DNA of 64,000 bases from Corynebacterium vitaeruminis (GTDB taxonomy: Bacteria > Actinomycetota > Actinomycetes > Mycobacteriales > Mycobacteriaceae). Position 1 is the stretch's first letter; every line of letters starts with the position of its first letter. The position numbers and the translations under genes are program-made. Shown piece by piece: positions 34,187 to 43,384 of the stretch. Location of the stretch: positions 282,262 through 346,261 of the forward strand of contig NZ_JVVM01000022.1 in assembly GCF_001054325.1 (NCBI RefSeq). Reading direction: 5' to 3'. The notes beneath the pieces are model-generated. The model was not told the DNA's origin. It ran no database searches and saw nothing but the letters and a program-made list of their open reading frames with translations.

Positions 34187-35692
34187 TTAAGCCGGCTTAG
34201 AAGCTGGAAGAACCGCCTGAACCGGAAAACCCCGAGCGCTGTTGACGCCGCTGCTATCAGAAGAGCTGTCGCGGGCAGTGGTGGCATCGTTATCCCAGGT
34301 GCTCACGACATAGAAGGGCACGTAGCCGTGGTAGCCGGAGCCAGCGAAGAAATTAGAGTCGTAAATGCGCGTGCGCTCGGGGCGCTCGTCGGCCTCATTG
34401 CGCTTCTGCAGCTGGGACTGCACGTGCTCCGACAAGAGCGCGGAGCGATCCAAGAGTTCTAGGTAGCGCTCCATGAACTGCGGATGGTGTGGTTCCTTGG
34501 ACAATTCAGTGGCGGCATCTTCCAGCTCCATCGCGTGGCGCTGAAGCGCCGAGTCGATGCTTGTGGCCAAGTAACCTGCCTGTGCCAGATCCTTCCCCAG
34601 CTCGTAGAGTTCATAGCGGCGAGCATCCGCATCAGCGTTCTCAATGCGGTGCAGCTTTTCAATATTGGCTTCAGCGGTTTCCACGCGCTCGCACAGTTGG
34701 CGTGCGTTGGCGATGAGCTCGGAGCGTGAGCGGAATTGCTCATCTGGCGCATCCGCCGGAATCGACATGAGGGAGCCAACCTGACTATCGATCGCTAGGA
34801 AGTCATCGCGCAACCCCTCCCAGTCCTGGCGCAGGCGCTCATCCACCAGCCCTGATTGGAGCGAGTGTGCTCGAATATCAATCTCCCTTAGCCGCTGCGC
34901 CACATCGGTGTAGGTCTGCGACACGTAGTCCCAGTCCTCGCGCGCCTGCTGTGTCTTCTTCTGCCGGCTGCGGCGTACACCGCCGGCGATGCCCACACCT
35001 GCGCCGCCAACGCTCAGGCCCGCCACCCCGAGGCCAGCGGCCGCCCCCATCCGGTCCTCTTTCGCGCCCTCGTACTGGGTATCCGCAGCACGGTCTACGT
35101 CGATCGCAGCCGCTGCGCCAGCAAAGAGGCCAGCAGGAATGTTGTCATCCCGCACGCCCGGCTTAGTAGCTTCGATGGACTGTTTTAGATGGTTGTCATT
35201 CTTGCGTAGCTTCATTTGAGTAGCCACGTCCTCACCTGCGAAGACGAAGGCTTGGCGCGGATCAAGGCCGACGCCGACGAAGACCTGGCCATCAGCAAAC
35301 TTATCCTTGCCGATGAGCTCCTGGTGGTTATCGCGTAGGTACTCCTCTACGGAGTCATTAACGTTTTCCTTGTTCTCGGCAAAGACCATGTAGTGTAGCC
35401 CTTGGACCACGTCAGGGGCGGCGATCCGGGAGACATCCCGAAGCATGCGCTGTTCTTCCTCCGGGGTGAGCACATCGTCTGGGTCCATGATGTCAGCCTG
35501 CACCTCACGCTGCGCGGGTTGCATGACGTAGTCAGAGCGCTCGGGCGAATCAAAGACCGCCAAGCAGGCACCCGCACCGACACCTCCGAGAAGCAGGCCG
35601 CCCACTGCTGCTGTGCCGATGATGGCACCGATGGAGGTCACTTTGGGGCCGCGGTTGGATGCAAAAGGTTTAATATCGCGAGAGTCGGTCAC
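34187..35692 (-). CDS. DUF5129-like membrane protein with TPM-like and coiled-coil regions
   Basis: This is a 501-residue protein. One hydrophobic segment lies near residues 20-45. A TPM-like extracytoplasmic domain follows (about 65-200, DDVLTPEEEQRMLRDVSRI and DGQVFVGVGLDPRQAFVFAGE). A second Gly/Ala-rich hydrophobic segment lies near 215-235, then a long helical domain (about 240-440) and a Ser-rich tail. This architecture resembles the corynebacterial DUF5129 family, function unknown. GTG 35692 is chosen over the longer frame because GGAG lies 7 bases upstream. Confidence 0.75.
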   Translation of the reverse strand: MTDSRDIKPFASNRGPKVTSIGAIIGTAAVGGLLLGGVGAGACLAVFDSPERSDYVMQPAQREVQADIMDPDDVLTPEEEQRMLRDVSRIAAPDVVQGLHYMVFAENKENVNDSVEEYLRDNHQELIGKDKFADGQVFVGVGLDPRQAFVFAGEDVATQMKLRKNDNHLKQSIEATKPGVRDDNIPAGLFAGAAAAIDVDRAADTQYEGAKEDRMGAAAGLGVAGLSVGGAGVGIAGGVRRSRQKKTQQAREDWDYVSQTYTDVAQRLREIDIRAHSLQSGLVDERLRQDWEGLRDDFLAIDSQVGSLMSIPADAPDEQFRSRSELIANARQLCERVETAEANIEKLHRIENADADARRYELYELGKDLAQAGYLATSIDSALQRHAMELEDAATELSKEPHHPQFMERYLELLDRSALLSEHVQSQLQKRNEADERPERTRIYDSNFFAGSGYHGYVPFYVVSTWDNDATTARDSSSDSSGVNSARGFPVQAVLPASKPA

Positions 35693-36182
35693 GGTGGTTC
35701 TCCAATTCGCGAGCAATCGGTCCCTGCCAATTTTATCCGGATTAAGGGGGCTGGGCGGGGAGCAAAGGGTGCGTTTGAAGACTGATTAAAGGGCAAATGC
35801 CTGTCGGGGGCTGGGGGCGGGGGAATTTTCTGTCACTTATGCGCACGTTGTCGGAAGTCCCGGTCAACATGTGGATGAGCTATTCACTTATGGCCACGCT
35901 GCTGCGTATCGATAGGTGAATATGGCATCGATAGGACAACGCAACACCGACAGCCGGAAAATCACAGGACACAGTAGTTTACATCTGTAGCATTAGCCCC
36001 ATGCTTCACATTGGTTTCACGCGTATGTAAAGTGGACTTTGTTTCTAGTCATAAGCGTCGATGGGGCTGGCCTCGGGGAAGGGCCTGCGCTATGGGCGCT
36101 TTTGGTATCTTTCTGTAAAATCTTCCAGAAAACCCCACATGCTGGGGTGATTTCTCTGAGAAAAATATTCTACGATAGGGCT
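35693..36182. other. Intergenic region holding repeat copy 1
   Basis: About 490 bases without a gene. It holds the 49-base repeat at 35874-35922 and a partial direct duplication of CACTTATG..CACG..TG at about 35833 and 35885. No promoter could be defined with confidence for the gene at 36183. Confidence 0.5.
35874..35922 (+). repeat. 49-bp dispersed intergenic repeat, copy 1
   Basis: Aligned without gaps to the reverse complement of 55745-55793, 41 of 49 bases match. The ends GATGAGCTA and ATCGATAGGTGAATA are identical. TATTCACTTA (35881-35890) can pair with TAGGTGAATA (35913-35922), so each copy is an imperfect palindrome. A further ATCGATAGGA follows at 35927. Confidence 0.7.
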
Positions 36183-36590
36183 ATGTCAGAGGTGCTCTTT
36201 GTCAGTAGTTCAAACATGGGACTCTCACGCGTACTAGAAGGGCTGCTGCGACAAGCTGCCCCAGAGCTGACCGTTCTGTCAGCAGGTATCAGCATCGATG
36301 ATGACGACCGCGGTCTGGATGAAGACGCGCGACGTGCACTCTGTGAGGTTGGCGCACGGTGTGATGGTGATCCACATCAACTCACCCCGTCGCTCGCAGA
36401 CAGTGCGGATGTAGTCATCGTTGTGGGAAAAATCGATGTGTCGGACTACATCGCACCGGATGTAGAAACGGAGCGCTGGGAATATGATGACCCGGCTGAC
36501 CGCGGTATTTATGGCTACCCTCGCTACGTGCAATTGCGAGATTATTTCGTACAGCGGGTCAATACGCTAGCGGAGCGGTTCGCTGCCTAA
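36183..36590 (+). CDS. Degenerate arsenate-reductase/low-molecular-weight phosphatase-like protein
   Basis: This 135-residue protein has the fold order of actinobacterial arsenate reductases. It starts with VLFVSSSN, then LTVLSAGI, the helix EDARRALCEVGARCDGDPHQLT, ADVVIVVGKIDV, and ERWEYDDPADRGIYG before a final helix. The active-site loop should read VLFVCxxNxxRS; here the Cys is Ser and the Arg is displaced (SSSNMGLSR). It is therefore probably not a phosphatase or reductase but a binding or regulatory relative. ATG 36183 is chosen; the upstream extension is not conserved-looking. Confidence 0.65.
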   Translation: MSEVLFVSSSNMGLSRVLEGLLRQAAPELTVLSAGISIDDDDRGLDEDARRALCEVGARCDGDPHQLTPSLADSADVVIVVGKIDVSDYIAPDVETERWEYDDPADRGIYGYPRYVQLRDYFVQRVNTLAERFAA

Positions 36591-36721
36591 ATTAAGTCCG
36601 CTGCCTAAACAGTGGGGTAGCGGCGCGGGGAACCGTCGTAAAGCGTGGCGTTGGGCGGATATGCTTTGTTTTCTGACAATAATGCCCGCGCCTGTCCGGT
36701 CAGCACCTAATGTATATAGCT

Positions 36722-37564
36722 ATGACTATTGGTCCATCGCTGCGACGTACCCTGTACAAACTTGCTGAGAAAGAAATGTCCCCGGCCAAGGCAAAGTTTT
36801 TGCTGAATATTTGGCCGCCGCTGTTTGGCACCGGCATCCGAATTACCGAGATTTCGGACGACTGGTCTGAGGGACGGTTAGAGCTGCGTCTGAACGCTCT
36901 GACTGCGAATATGCACGGCGCGGCATTCGGTGGTGCGCTGTTTTCGATGACGGACGTGCTGTTCGGCACGCTGGTTATGCAGCGCCTGGACGCCAAGAAG
37001 TACGAGGCGTGGACCCGAACGGGCTCGTTTGAATTTATCCGCCCAGGGAAGAACGGTGCGTACCTAGAGGTAGAGGTGCCGGATGAAATGGTCGAAAAGC
37101 TTAAGGCCGAAACCGAAGGTGGCTATTCGACGGTCGTCCCATACACCTCTGTAATCCGAAACCGCGATGGTTCCCTGGTTGGTATCGGCCAGCAGGAGCT
37201 CTACGTGCGTCGCCGTGGTCGCAAGAAGCCACCGGCCAACCCGAATCAGCAGGACCGTGTCGCAGGTGAGAACCTCATCTCGGCTGCTCGCACCCTTGCG
37301 CGACTGGGGATGCGCGGTGTGGAAAACCGTGATGTGCTCGTTCAGCAGGAACGCACCGCACGACGCTGCATTTCGCCAGAGTCGCGTGCAGTTGCATGGC
37401 TCCACGGTGTGCTCGAGTATGGCGATGTCACTGCCGACGACTACCGCGCCGCAGGGCTTCCCGACGTCGTCATCGAGGCTCTCACCTCGGACAATCCTTC
37501 GCCGGCCGCACAGCAGCTGCTTGCGGATGTCGTCACCGCGCGCGAATCGTTGAACAAGTTCTAG
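36722..37564 (+). CDS. Hotdog-fold (DUF4442-type) thioesterase fused to an HD-like helical domain
   Basis: This is a 280-residue protein. Residues about 10-165 match the DUF4442/PaaI-type hotdog thioesterase pattern: WPPLFGTGIRITEISDDWSEGRLEL, NMHGAAFGGALFSMTDVLFG and a late GQQELYVRRRG. The C-terminal 110 residues (ENLISAARTLARLGMRG through SPESRAVAWLHGVLEYGDVTADDYRAAGLPDVVIEALT) resemble the HD helix bundle of small (p)ppGpp hydrolases, but the HD pair reads HG. The fusion is unusual. ATG 36722 is preferred over 36710; neither has a ribosome site. The substrate is unknown. Confidence 0.65.
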   Translation: MTIGPSLRRTLYKLAEKEMSPAKAKFLLNIWPPLFGTGIRITEISDDWSEGRLELRLNALTANMHGAAFGGALFSMTDVLFGTLVMQRLDAKKYEAWTRTGSFEFIRPGKNGAYLEVEVPDEMVEKLKAETEGGYSTVVPYTSVIRNRDGSLVGIGQQELYVRRRGRKKPPANPNQQDRVAGENLISAARTLARLGMRGVENRDVLVQQERTARRCISPESRAVAWLHGVLEYGDVTADDYRAAGLPDVVIEALTSDNPSPAAQQLLADVVTARESLNKF

Positions 37565-37573
37565 GTCAAAGCT

Positions 37574-38362
37574 CTACTCCAATAGTCGAGTCAGCAAGGC
37601 GACAACTTCGGGGTCTGTTTGCTGCTTCCAGTGCGCAACAGACCTGCCGTCCAGCTCGGATTCGAGCAAAATAGTTCGACTGTCTGGCAGGAATCTCTGC
37701 GCGGTGTCGGACCACGGAATGACTAGGCTGTCGTGGTGGCTGATGACATTAATCCAGTCAGGAGTAGCTGCCTTGCTGGCTTGATTGTGTGCGCCAGTGT
37801 TGGCTGGAGGAAGCTCGTATGTTCCGGCCGCTATCGCAATCTGATCGGCCAGAGCTTGGCCCATTAGCCAGCGGGCCAGAGACCCATGCTGCCAGGCCAA
37901 AATGCGGGAAAACCCAGTCAGGTTTACGCCGCCGACAGAGCCCGACACGCTGATGACACGACGAAATGAAATGCGCTCGTATTCATGGTCCGCTAGGCGC
38001 GTAAACAGCAGGAAAGCCAGCAGCCCGCCCTGCGAGTGAGCCACAATATCGACCGTGTTTGAGTTCGTTTCAGCGCAAATGTGGTCAATATAGGTCTCGA
38101 GCTCGGCAACCGAATCCGCAACGGCAGCAGCGCCACGGTTTCCGTAGGCCGGAATATAGACTCGACGGCCGAGGGCACGGAGACCGTCGGCAAGCGGCGC
38201 CCATGCGCCAGGGCTGTCGAGCGTGCCATGTAATGCGATAACCGGCACGGGGTCGCTGAGGTTCCCCGTTGCCGGACTCGGATTTGGTAGAGACGGAGTC
38301 GCGGCTGTCGGCGGAAAAATCCGCGTTAGCAGCGGTCTATTCCGCTTGCTCGGTCGGGTCAA
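37574..38362 (-). CDS. Lipase-like alpha/beta hydrolase (first of a tandem pair)
   Basis: This 262-residue hydrolase has oxyanion region VIALHGTLDSPGAW, nucleophile elbow AHSQGG, and possible Asp/His near SHHDSLVIPWSD and SVAHWKQQ. No signal peptide is evident. The start is TTG 38362 with GAGGA very close upstream, overlapping the next hydrolase gene by 26 bases. It lies in one transcription direction with the second lipase and the HIT gene. Confidence 0.78.
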   Translation of the reverse strand: MTRPSKRNRPLLTRIFPPTAATPSLPNPSPATGNLSDPVPVIALHGTLDSPGAWAPLADGLRALGRRVYIPAYGNRGAAAVADSVAELETYIDHICAETNSNTVDIVAHSQGGLLAFLLFTRLADHEYERISFRRVISVSGSVGGVNLTGFSRILAWQHGSLARWLMGQALADQIAIAAGTYELPPANTGAHNQASKAATPDWINVISHHDSLVIPWSDTAQRFLPDSRTILLESELDGRSVAHWKQQTDPEVVALLTRLLE

Positions 38363-39230
38363 AATCCTCGCCTACCAACTTGAACAGTGCCTCGCGAGTA
38401 AGCGCGCGGGGGCGCCAATCGTGCGCCATTTGCTCGTGCAAAACGATGGCTTGAGGGAACGTGTCCTGCACATAGAAATTGGTGACCATGCCTGTATCGC
38501 CATCATCCAAGAAACAGGACTGTGGCGGGGAAATGAGCTGGTCATACTTAGTGGCAATGCAGGTGTAAGTAACGCCGGGACCGAGAATATCGTGGGAATT
38601 GGAGTTCAAAACCATCTTTGAACCCGTGATCTGTTCCAAGCCGGAAACACCCCAATAGCTCTGAACAAAGTTGCTCATCAGCGACTTTGTGCCGGGAATC
38701 TTAGTGATTCCGGAAGCGATACCGCCCAAGTTTGTTCCGTGATTGGGTGCGGCGAGACAGACGACATGCTTGATGTGCTTGGAAATGCGCAGAGAAAGCA
38801 GGGTGGCAATTAAGCCACCTTGCGAGTGCCCCACGATAACGGCGTGCTTGGCACCGGTCGCGTGCAGGACAGCCTTGATATAGGGCACGAGCATGTCGAT
38901 GGACTGATTGATGGGGTCTGTTGCGCGGTGCCCAAAATCTGGCGCGAAGACAGCCCAGCCATCCTCTCTCAATTGGGTACCAAGGGTCTCCCAAATGCCC
39001 TTGACCTGGCCTGTTCCATGCAGGAGGATGATCGGCCACGGTCGGGACTTTGATACTTTGGCTCCCCAGTTATCTTCGAAAACACCGCGTAGCGGACGGA
39101 AGATGGCATAGGGGAGCGGTGCCGACTCTTCGGATGCAGCCGGTTCGTGCGCCTCTGGTTCCGGGGACTCAGGAGTAGACGGAACTGGCGCCTGCTTGTC
39201 TGGAAAATCCTTCTCTGACGCGTCGATCAG
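38337..39230 (-). CDS. Lipase-like alpha/beta hydrolase with no standard start codon at its true N-terminus
   Basis: The frame is open from a stop at 39252-39254. The protein part from TTG 38972 (211 residues) contains the elbow GHSQGG and [10 protein letters not shown], but it lacks the first strand and oxyanion motif. Those are encoded upstream in the same frame: [20 protein letters not shown], preceded by a Pro/Glu-rich linker. No ATG, GTG or TTG exists in that upstream part. The best candidate is CTG 39230, whose last two bases begin the HIT gene stop (CTGA), with GGAAAG 8 bases upstream. That gives 297 residues. Rare CTG initiation or decay of the start are the alternatives. Confidence 0.6.
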   Translation of the reverse strand: MIDASEKDFPDKQAPVPSTPESPEPEAHEPAASEESAPLPYAIFRPLRGVFEDNWGAKVSKSRPWPIILLHGTGQVKGIWETLGTQLREDGWAVFAPDFGHRATDPINQSIDMLVPYIKAVLHATGAKHAVIVGHSQGGLIATLLSLRISKHIKHVVCLAAPNHGTNLGGIASGITKIPGTKSLMSNFVQSYWGVSGLEQITGSKMVLNSNSHDILGPGVTYTCIATKYDQLISPPQSCFLDDGDTGMVTNFYVQDTFPQAIVLHEQMAHDWRPRALTREALFKLVGEDFDPTEQAE

Positions 39231-39649
39231 CGCACCAACTTTCCGTCTTCGTCAGTCCCGAGGGCCTTCCGTAGCTTAGCGGCGGCCTCATCCATCGACT
39301 CTGCGGAAGGGCTGCGATCCACCGACTGTAGGTTGTAACCGGACATGTCGTGGGCAGGGAAGATGTGGATGTGGGTGTGCGGAACCTCGAAGCCAGCGAT
39401 GAGGTAGCCAGCACGTGGAGCGTCAAAAGCGGAGACAACAGCCTGGCCGACCTTCTGTGCGACCTCATTGAGGTGAGCCCACAGCTCAGGCGAAGCGTCA
39501 GTCCACTTGTCCACCTCTTCAATAGGAACAACCAGCGTGTGGCCAGGTGCAATCGGCTCGATGGTCAGAAACGCGACGACCTTATCGTCGCGGTAGACAA
39601 AACGACCGGGGAGTTCACCGTTGATGATCTTGGTAAATACTGTGCTCAT
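39227..39649 (-). CDS. HIT-family nucleotide hydrolase/transferase
   Basis: This 140-residue histidine-triad protein starts [21 protein letters not shown]. It contains PGHTLVVP and the active-site triad in HTHIHIFP (residues about 90-97). HIT hydrolases cleave nucleoside phosphoramidates or dinucleoside polyphosphates. It is divergent from purD and upstream of the lipase pair, whose second gene overlaps its stop. Confidence 0.9.
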   Translation of the reverse strand: MSTVFTKIINGELPGRFVYRDDKVVAFLTIEPIAPGHTLVVPIEEVDKWTDASPELWAHLNEVAQKVGQAVVSAFDAPRAGYLIAGFEVPHTHIHIFPAHDMSGYNLQSVDRSPSAESMDEAAAKLRKALGTDEDGKLVR

Positions 39650-39730
39650 GTGCCAAGGGTAACTCGAATAGCGGATTGAGGGGGTTGGGCTCGATGAGAG
39701 TTATCCGGGCTGATTAGTAAGATGAATGCT

Positions 39731-41005
39731 ATGCGCATCCTCGTAATTGGCTCCGGTGCCCGTGAGCACGCCCTGTTGTACGCAATGAGTAAGGACCCGC
39801 AGGCTACGGATCTTCACGTAGCCCCTGGTAATGCGGGTATGAGTGAAATTGCAACCATGCATCCACTGGTCGTGGATGACCCCGCTGGCGCTGTTGCGCT
39901 GGCCAAGGAAATTGAGGCCGATCTGGTTGTTATTGGCCCGGAGGTTCCGCTGGTTGCGGGTGTAGCCGATGCACTGCGCGACGCTGGCTTTGCAGTCTTC
40001 GGCCCGAACGCTGATGCAGCTCGGATTGAGGGATCCAAGGCCTTCGCCAAGGACGTCATGGAGGCTGCTGGAGTGAAGACCGCTTCTGCCGAGGCCATTC
40101 AGCCGGAGGCTTCCGATGAGGACATCGAGGCAGCTATTGACCGCTTTGGCCCGAACTGGGTCGTGAAGGATGACGGCCTGGCAGCTGGCAAGGGCGTTGT
40201 GGTCACTAAGGACCGCGCTGAGGCTCTCGAGCACGCAAAGGCTGTTCTGGCTGCAGGCAACCCGGTGCTGCTGGAGTCCTTCCTGGACGGTCCGGAAGTT
40301 TCCCTGTTCTGCCTGGTCGATGGTGAAACCGTCGTTCCGCTGTTGCCGGCACAGGACCACAAGCGTGTCGGTAATAACGACGAGGGTCCGAACACCGGTG
40401 GCATGGGCGCTTACAGCCCGCTGTCCTGGCTACCGGAAGGCGCAACTGAGCGCATTGTCACCGAGGTCTGTGAGCCGGTCGCTCGTGAAATGGCCACTCG
40501 CGGCTGCCCATTCCAGGGTCTGCTGTACGCGGGTCTGGCCTGGGGTGAGGATGGCCCGGCTGTCATTGAGTTCAACTGCCGCTTCGGCGACCCGGAGACC
40601 CAGGCTGTACTGGCGCTGCTGGAATCTCCGGTAGCTCAGCTGCTCAACGCTGCTGCTACCGGCACGTTGGCGGAGTTCGGCCCGCTGTCCTGGCGTGATG
40701 GCTTCGCTCTGACTGTTGTGCTGGCCGCTGAAGGCTACCCGGTGTCTACTCGCACGGGCGATGTCATCGAAGGTGCAGAGCCTGGCCGCGAGGCAGACGG
40801 CATTCTCCACGCGGGCACTGCCCGCAATGCTGCAGGTGAGCTGGTCTCCGCAGGTGGTCGCGTGCTCAACGTCATCGGTGTCGGCGACACGCTGGAAGAG
40901 GCCCGCGACAAGGCGTATGAGACCATCAAGACCATTAAGCTCGAGGGCTCGCACTACCGCACCGACATTGCACTGCCTGCAGTTGAGGGGCGCATTTCCA
41001 TTTAA
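39731..41005 (+). CDS. purD: Phosphoribosylamine-glycine ligase
   Basis: This 424-residue ATP-grasp enzyme of purine synthesis converts phosphoribosylamine and glycine to GAR. N-terminal [14 protein letters not shown] and central [15 protein letters not shown] are visible. The signature RFGDPETQ and the C-terminal HAGT-containing domain follow. ATG 39731 (MRILVIG) is preferred over ATG 39722. Single gene, divergent from the HIT gene. Confidence 0.96.
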   Translation: MRILVIGSGAREHALLYAMSKDPQATDLHVAPGNAGMSEIATMHPLVVDDPAGAVALAKEIEADLVVIGPEVPLVAGVADALRDAGFAVFGPNADAARIEGSKAFAKDVMEAAGVKTASAEAIQPEASDEDIEAAIDRFGPNWVVKDDGLAAGKGVVVTKDRAEALEHAKAVLAAGNPVLLESFLDGPEVSLFCLVDGETVVPLLPAQDHKRVGNNDEGPNTGGMGAYSPLSWLPEGATERIVTEVCEPVAREMATRGCPFQGLLYAGLAWGEDGPAVIEFNCRFGDPETQAVLALLESPVAQLLNAAATGTLAEFGPLSWRDGFALTVVLAAEGYPVSTRTGDVIEGAEPGREADGILHAGTARNAAGELVSAGGRVLNVIGVGDTLEEARDKAYETIKTIKLEGSHYRTDIALPAVEGRISI

Positions 41006-41109
41006 GTAATGGTCGGGGCTGATGGGCGGCACTCGGATACCCCGCGAGTGCACCCACCCGGGATGAGCTGGATTTCCCGGGTGACATCGGCGGCTGCAAA
41101 GATGAAGGT

Positions 41110-42351
41110 ATGCACGCCGAATCTCAGCAGTCATCGCAGCCGCAGCTCTCGCGGTCTCCGCAGGCATCCCAGCCCCAGCATGACCTAGCATCCCGCCGCA
41201 GCGAGGTCGCGCCTTTCCATGTGATGGATGTTCTCGCGCTCGCACAGGAGCGTCAGCGTACCCACGGTGACGCTCTATTCCTTTGTGTGGGGCAGCCCGC
41301 AACTGCGGCACCAGCTGCTGCGATTGCCCGTGCTCGTGCCGATTTGGAAAATCAGGTTCTGGGCTACACTGCGGCCGTCGGCACGCCTGAACTGCGTGAA
41401 ACCATCGCCACCTGGCATCGTGAAAACTACGGCACGGCCACGGAAGCTGCCGATGTTGTCATTACTACCGGTTCTTCCGGTGGTTTCGTAGCGCTCTTCC
41501 TCGCAGCCCTCGACGTCGGCGACGATATTGTGCTCGCGCGCCCGGGCTATCCCGCATACCGCAATACGCTGCAGGCTCTCGGTGCCAACATTGTTGAGAT
41601 CGACTGCGGTCCCGAGACTCGTTTCCAACTCACCGCCCAGCACCTGCAGGCTCTCCCGCGCGTGCCTAAGGCTGTGATTGTCACCAGCCCGGACAATCCC
41701 ACTGGCACCATTATCGATGCCGAGGAGCTTCGTGCCATTGCGAAGTGGTGCGAGCAGCACGATTGCCTGCTTATTTCCGACGAGATCTATCACGGCATTA
41801 CCTATGGCCGAAAGTGTGCCTCAGCACGCGAGTTCTCTGACGCGGCGGTCGTGGTCGGCAGTGTCAGTAAATACTTCTCGATGACCGGTTGGCGCGTGGG
41901 CTGGCTCATCGTTCCACAGTGGCTGCGTGCACCCCTGGATCGTCTCGAAGCCAACCTCACCGTCTGCCCACCGGCAATCTCGCAGGCTGCAGCGGTGGAG
42001 GCGTTCAGCCCTGAATCCATCGCCGAGCTGAATTTGCACGTGACGCGCTACGCACGTAATCGCGATGTTTTGCTTGAGGGGCTGCCCCGTGTCGGTCTTG
42101 ACAATATCGCCCCGCCCGACGGCGGTTTCTATGTCTATGCCAATATTGCAGGGCTTTACGACGACCCCAGCTCCGTCGACTCCATGACGTGGGCTCGGGA
42201 ATTGTTGGCCGCAACAGGTGTGGCCGTTGCTCCTGGTATTGACTTCGATACCGAGAATGGCAATGAGTGGGTTCGCCTCTGCTTCGCTGGTGAGACTTCC
42301 GAGATGGAAGAGGCTGTTCGGCGTATTGGAGTGTTCACCGGACGTGGTTAA
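41110..42351 (+). CDS. PLP-dependent class I/II aminotransferase
   Basis: This 413-residue fold-type I enzyme has VTSPDNPTGTI, LLISDEIYHGI and the PLP lysine in SVSKYFSMTGWRVGW. A C-terminal Arg lies in WVRLCFAG. The first 30 residues are a Gln/Ser-rich extension. The amino-acid specificity is not determined; aspartate-type or branched-chain substrates are both possible. It starts 104 bases after purD. The 3' side is a long noncoding region. Confidence 0.88.
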   Translation: MHAESQQSSQPQLSRSPQASQPQHDLASRRSEVAPFHVMDVLALAQERQRTHGDALFLCVGQPATAAPAAAIARARADLENQVLGYTAAVGTPELRETIATWHRENYGTATEAADVVITTGSSGGFVALFLAALDVGDDIVLARPGYPAYRNTLQALGANIVEIDCGPETRFQLTAQHLQALPRVPKAVIVTSPDNPTGTIIDAEELRAIAKWCEQHDCLLISDEIYHGITYGRKCASAREFSDAAVVVGSVSKYFSMTGWRVGWLIVPQWLRAPLDRLEANLTVCPPAISQAAAVEAFSPESIAELNLHVTRYARNRDVLLEGLPRVGLDNIAPPDGGFYVYANIAGLYDDPSSVDSMTWARELLAATGVAVAPGIDFDTENGNEWVRLCFAGETSEMEEAVRRIGVFTGRG

Positions 42352-42376
42352 GCCGTCAGTTACCGGCGTTCAAAAT

Positions 42377-42887
42377 ATGATTTACGACACACCTGGAGAG
42401 GTGATTTTTAAGTCTCCCAGTGTATGAGTTTCGGAGTTTTTATCTGGAGTTAGCTGATTCAGTGGTCGACGTCAGTTCAACTGGTGGGGCTCGGATGTCG
42501 TGGCGGCTGGATGTCGCCTTGTTTGCGTGCGCTTTCGGTTCGTGTGCGAGCGGGGAAACTGCTTCATATCGGGGGCTCTGTGGCCGTGCTTGCACTCGCT
42601 GTTCTGGTCTGAGGGTTTGTGGGGTGTCTCGGCGGCTGGCGTGGGCTCTTGGCTGTTGGTCAGAGATGCCGGTAGTCGGGTATATGTGCAGGTAGGGGGG
42701 GTACCTTCTGTATGGCCTGGGGTTGGCTGCCGAGGTATGGGCGTTTTGCTTGAGTATCGTGACGGTTGGATGCGGTTTGTAACTCGCATCCAAAGGTGGG
42801 TGGGGCACCGGGGCTGGATGGTCGGTTTTTGTCCGGCAAAAATGAAATCTCCGTACATGACTTCTCGTTGTGTAAAACGAGATTTTT
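42377..42887 (+). ncRNA. Candidate noncoding RNA or long 3' UTR, strongly G/T-rich
   Basis: From 42400 to 42860 the + strand is unusually rich in G and T and poor in A and C, and no frame looks coding on either strand. A TATGAT box at 42377-42382 could start it, and a clean terminator ends it at 42887. It may be an independent RNA of about 490 bases or the 3' UTR of the aminotransferase mRNA. I recognise no RNA family. Confidence 0.35.
42863..42887 (+). terminator. Intrinsic terminator of the G/T-rich region
   Basis: TCTCGTT (42863-42869) pairs with AACGAGA (42876-42882) around GTGTAA, followed by TTTTT. Confidence 0.75.
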
Positions 42888-42977
42888 GAAGACATTGTCG
42901 GAGGCTGTGGAGCGAGCTTGGAGGGCGGCATTGGGACCGTTTTTGGGGTGTTGTGAACGAGCTAAAAAGGGCTCGAA

Positions 42978-42996
42978 AGTTAACAAAAGGTTAACT
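42978..42996. promoter_or_regulatory. Inverted repeat AGTTAAC-N5-GTTAACT, candidate operator
   Basis: Two 7-base arms around AAAAG lie in an abruptly AT-rich stretch (42960-43015), about 165 bases before the 51-residue ORF. The first AT-rich element of the leader, it is a likely promoter/operator zone of that small gene. Confidence 0.45.
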
Positions 42997-43071
42997 AAAA
43001 ATAAAGTTTAGCGCTTGCCAGGTCTTGTGTTGTCGTCTACGGTTGCAAGTCATAAGTTCCAAACGATTCGA

Positions 43072-43086
43072 TGAAACGACGTTTCA
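43072..43086. promoter_or_regulatory. Inverted repeat TGAAAC-GAC-GTTTCA in the leader of the small ORF
   Basis: This is a 6+6 base dyad centred 84 bases before ATG 43163. Its look (TGAAAC...GTTTCA) is similar to LacI-family operators. It may be an operator or a short RNA hairpin. Confidence 0.4.
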
Positions 43087-43162
43087 ACTGCGTAATCGCA
43101 AAGAATCGGTTGGAGAAGTCCAACAATAAAGATCAAAGAGATCTTAAGAGAGGTGACCTCTG

Positions 43163-43318
43163 ATGAACGCATTCAACGAGATTATGGATACTGTGTCCCC
43201 AATTTTCCAGGACGGCAAGGAATCCAAGCAGGATGCGCTGGCATCGCTGCTTGCCGAAGCCATCGTGGAGGCGAACCCGAAGCAGGGCATCGCCGCCGAC
43301 GACCGCCGCGCTGCCTAA
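43163..43318 (+). CDS. 51-residue small protein of unknown function
   Basis: The ORF encodes MNAFNEIMDTVSPIFQDG and then a helical, acidic remainder with LLAEAIVEANPKQ, ending DDRRAA. GAGAGGTGA lies about 7-15 bases before ATG and codon use is strongly GC-ended, so it looks real. I recognise no family. The C-terminal sequence is amphipathic helix-like. It has its own long regulated-looking leader and stands tail-to-tail with trpB. Confidence 0.6.
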   Translation: MNAFNEIMDTVSPIFQDGKESKQDALASLLAEAIVEANPKQGIAADDRRAA

Positions 43319-43384
43319 CAAGAACTAACTTTGGTTCGGTTCCTATTAATCAGCTAGTGGGGAAACAATCCCTTCTGGCTATCC

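Noticed and set aside
42440..42931. 163-residue minus-strand frame and 129-residue plus-strand frame in the G/T-rich region
   Set aside because: Their composition (Pro/His/Arg or Trp/Cys/Gly rich) mirrors the strand skew; no ribosome site or domain is seen.
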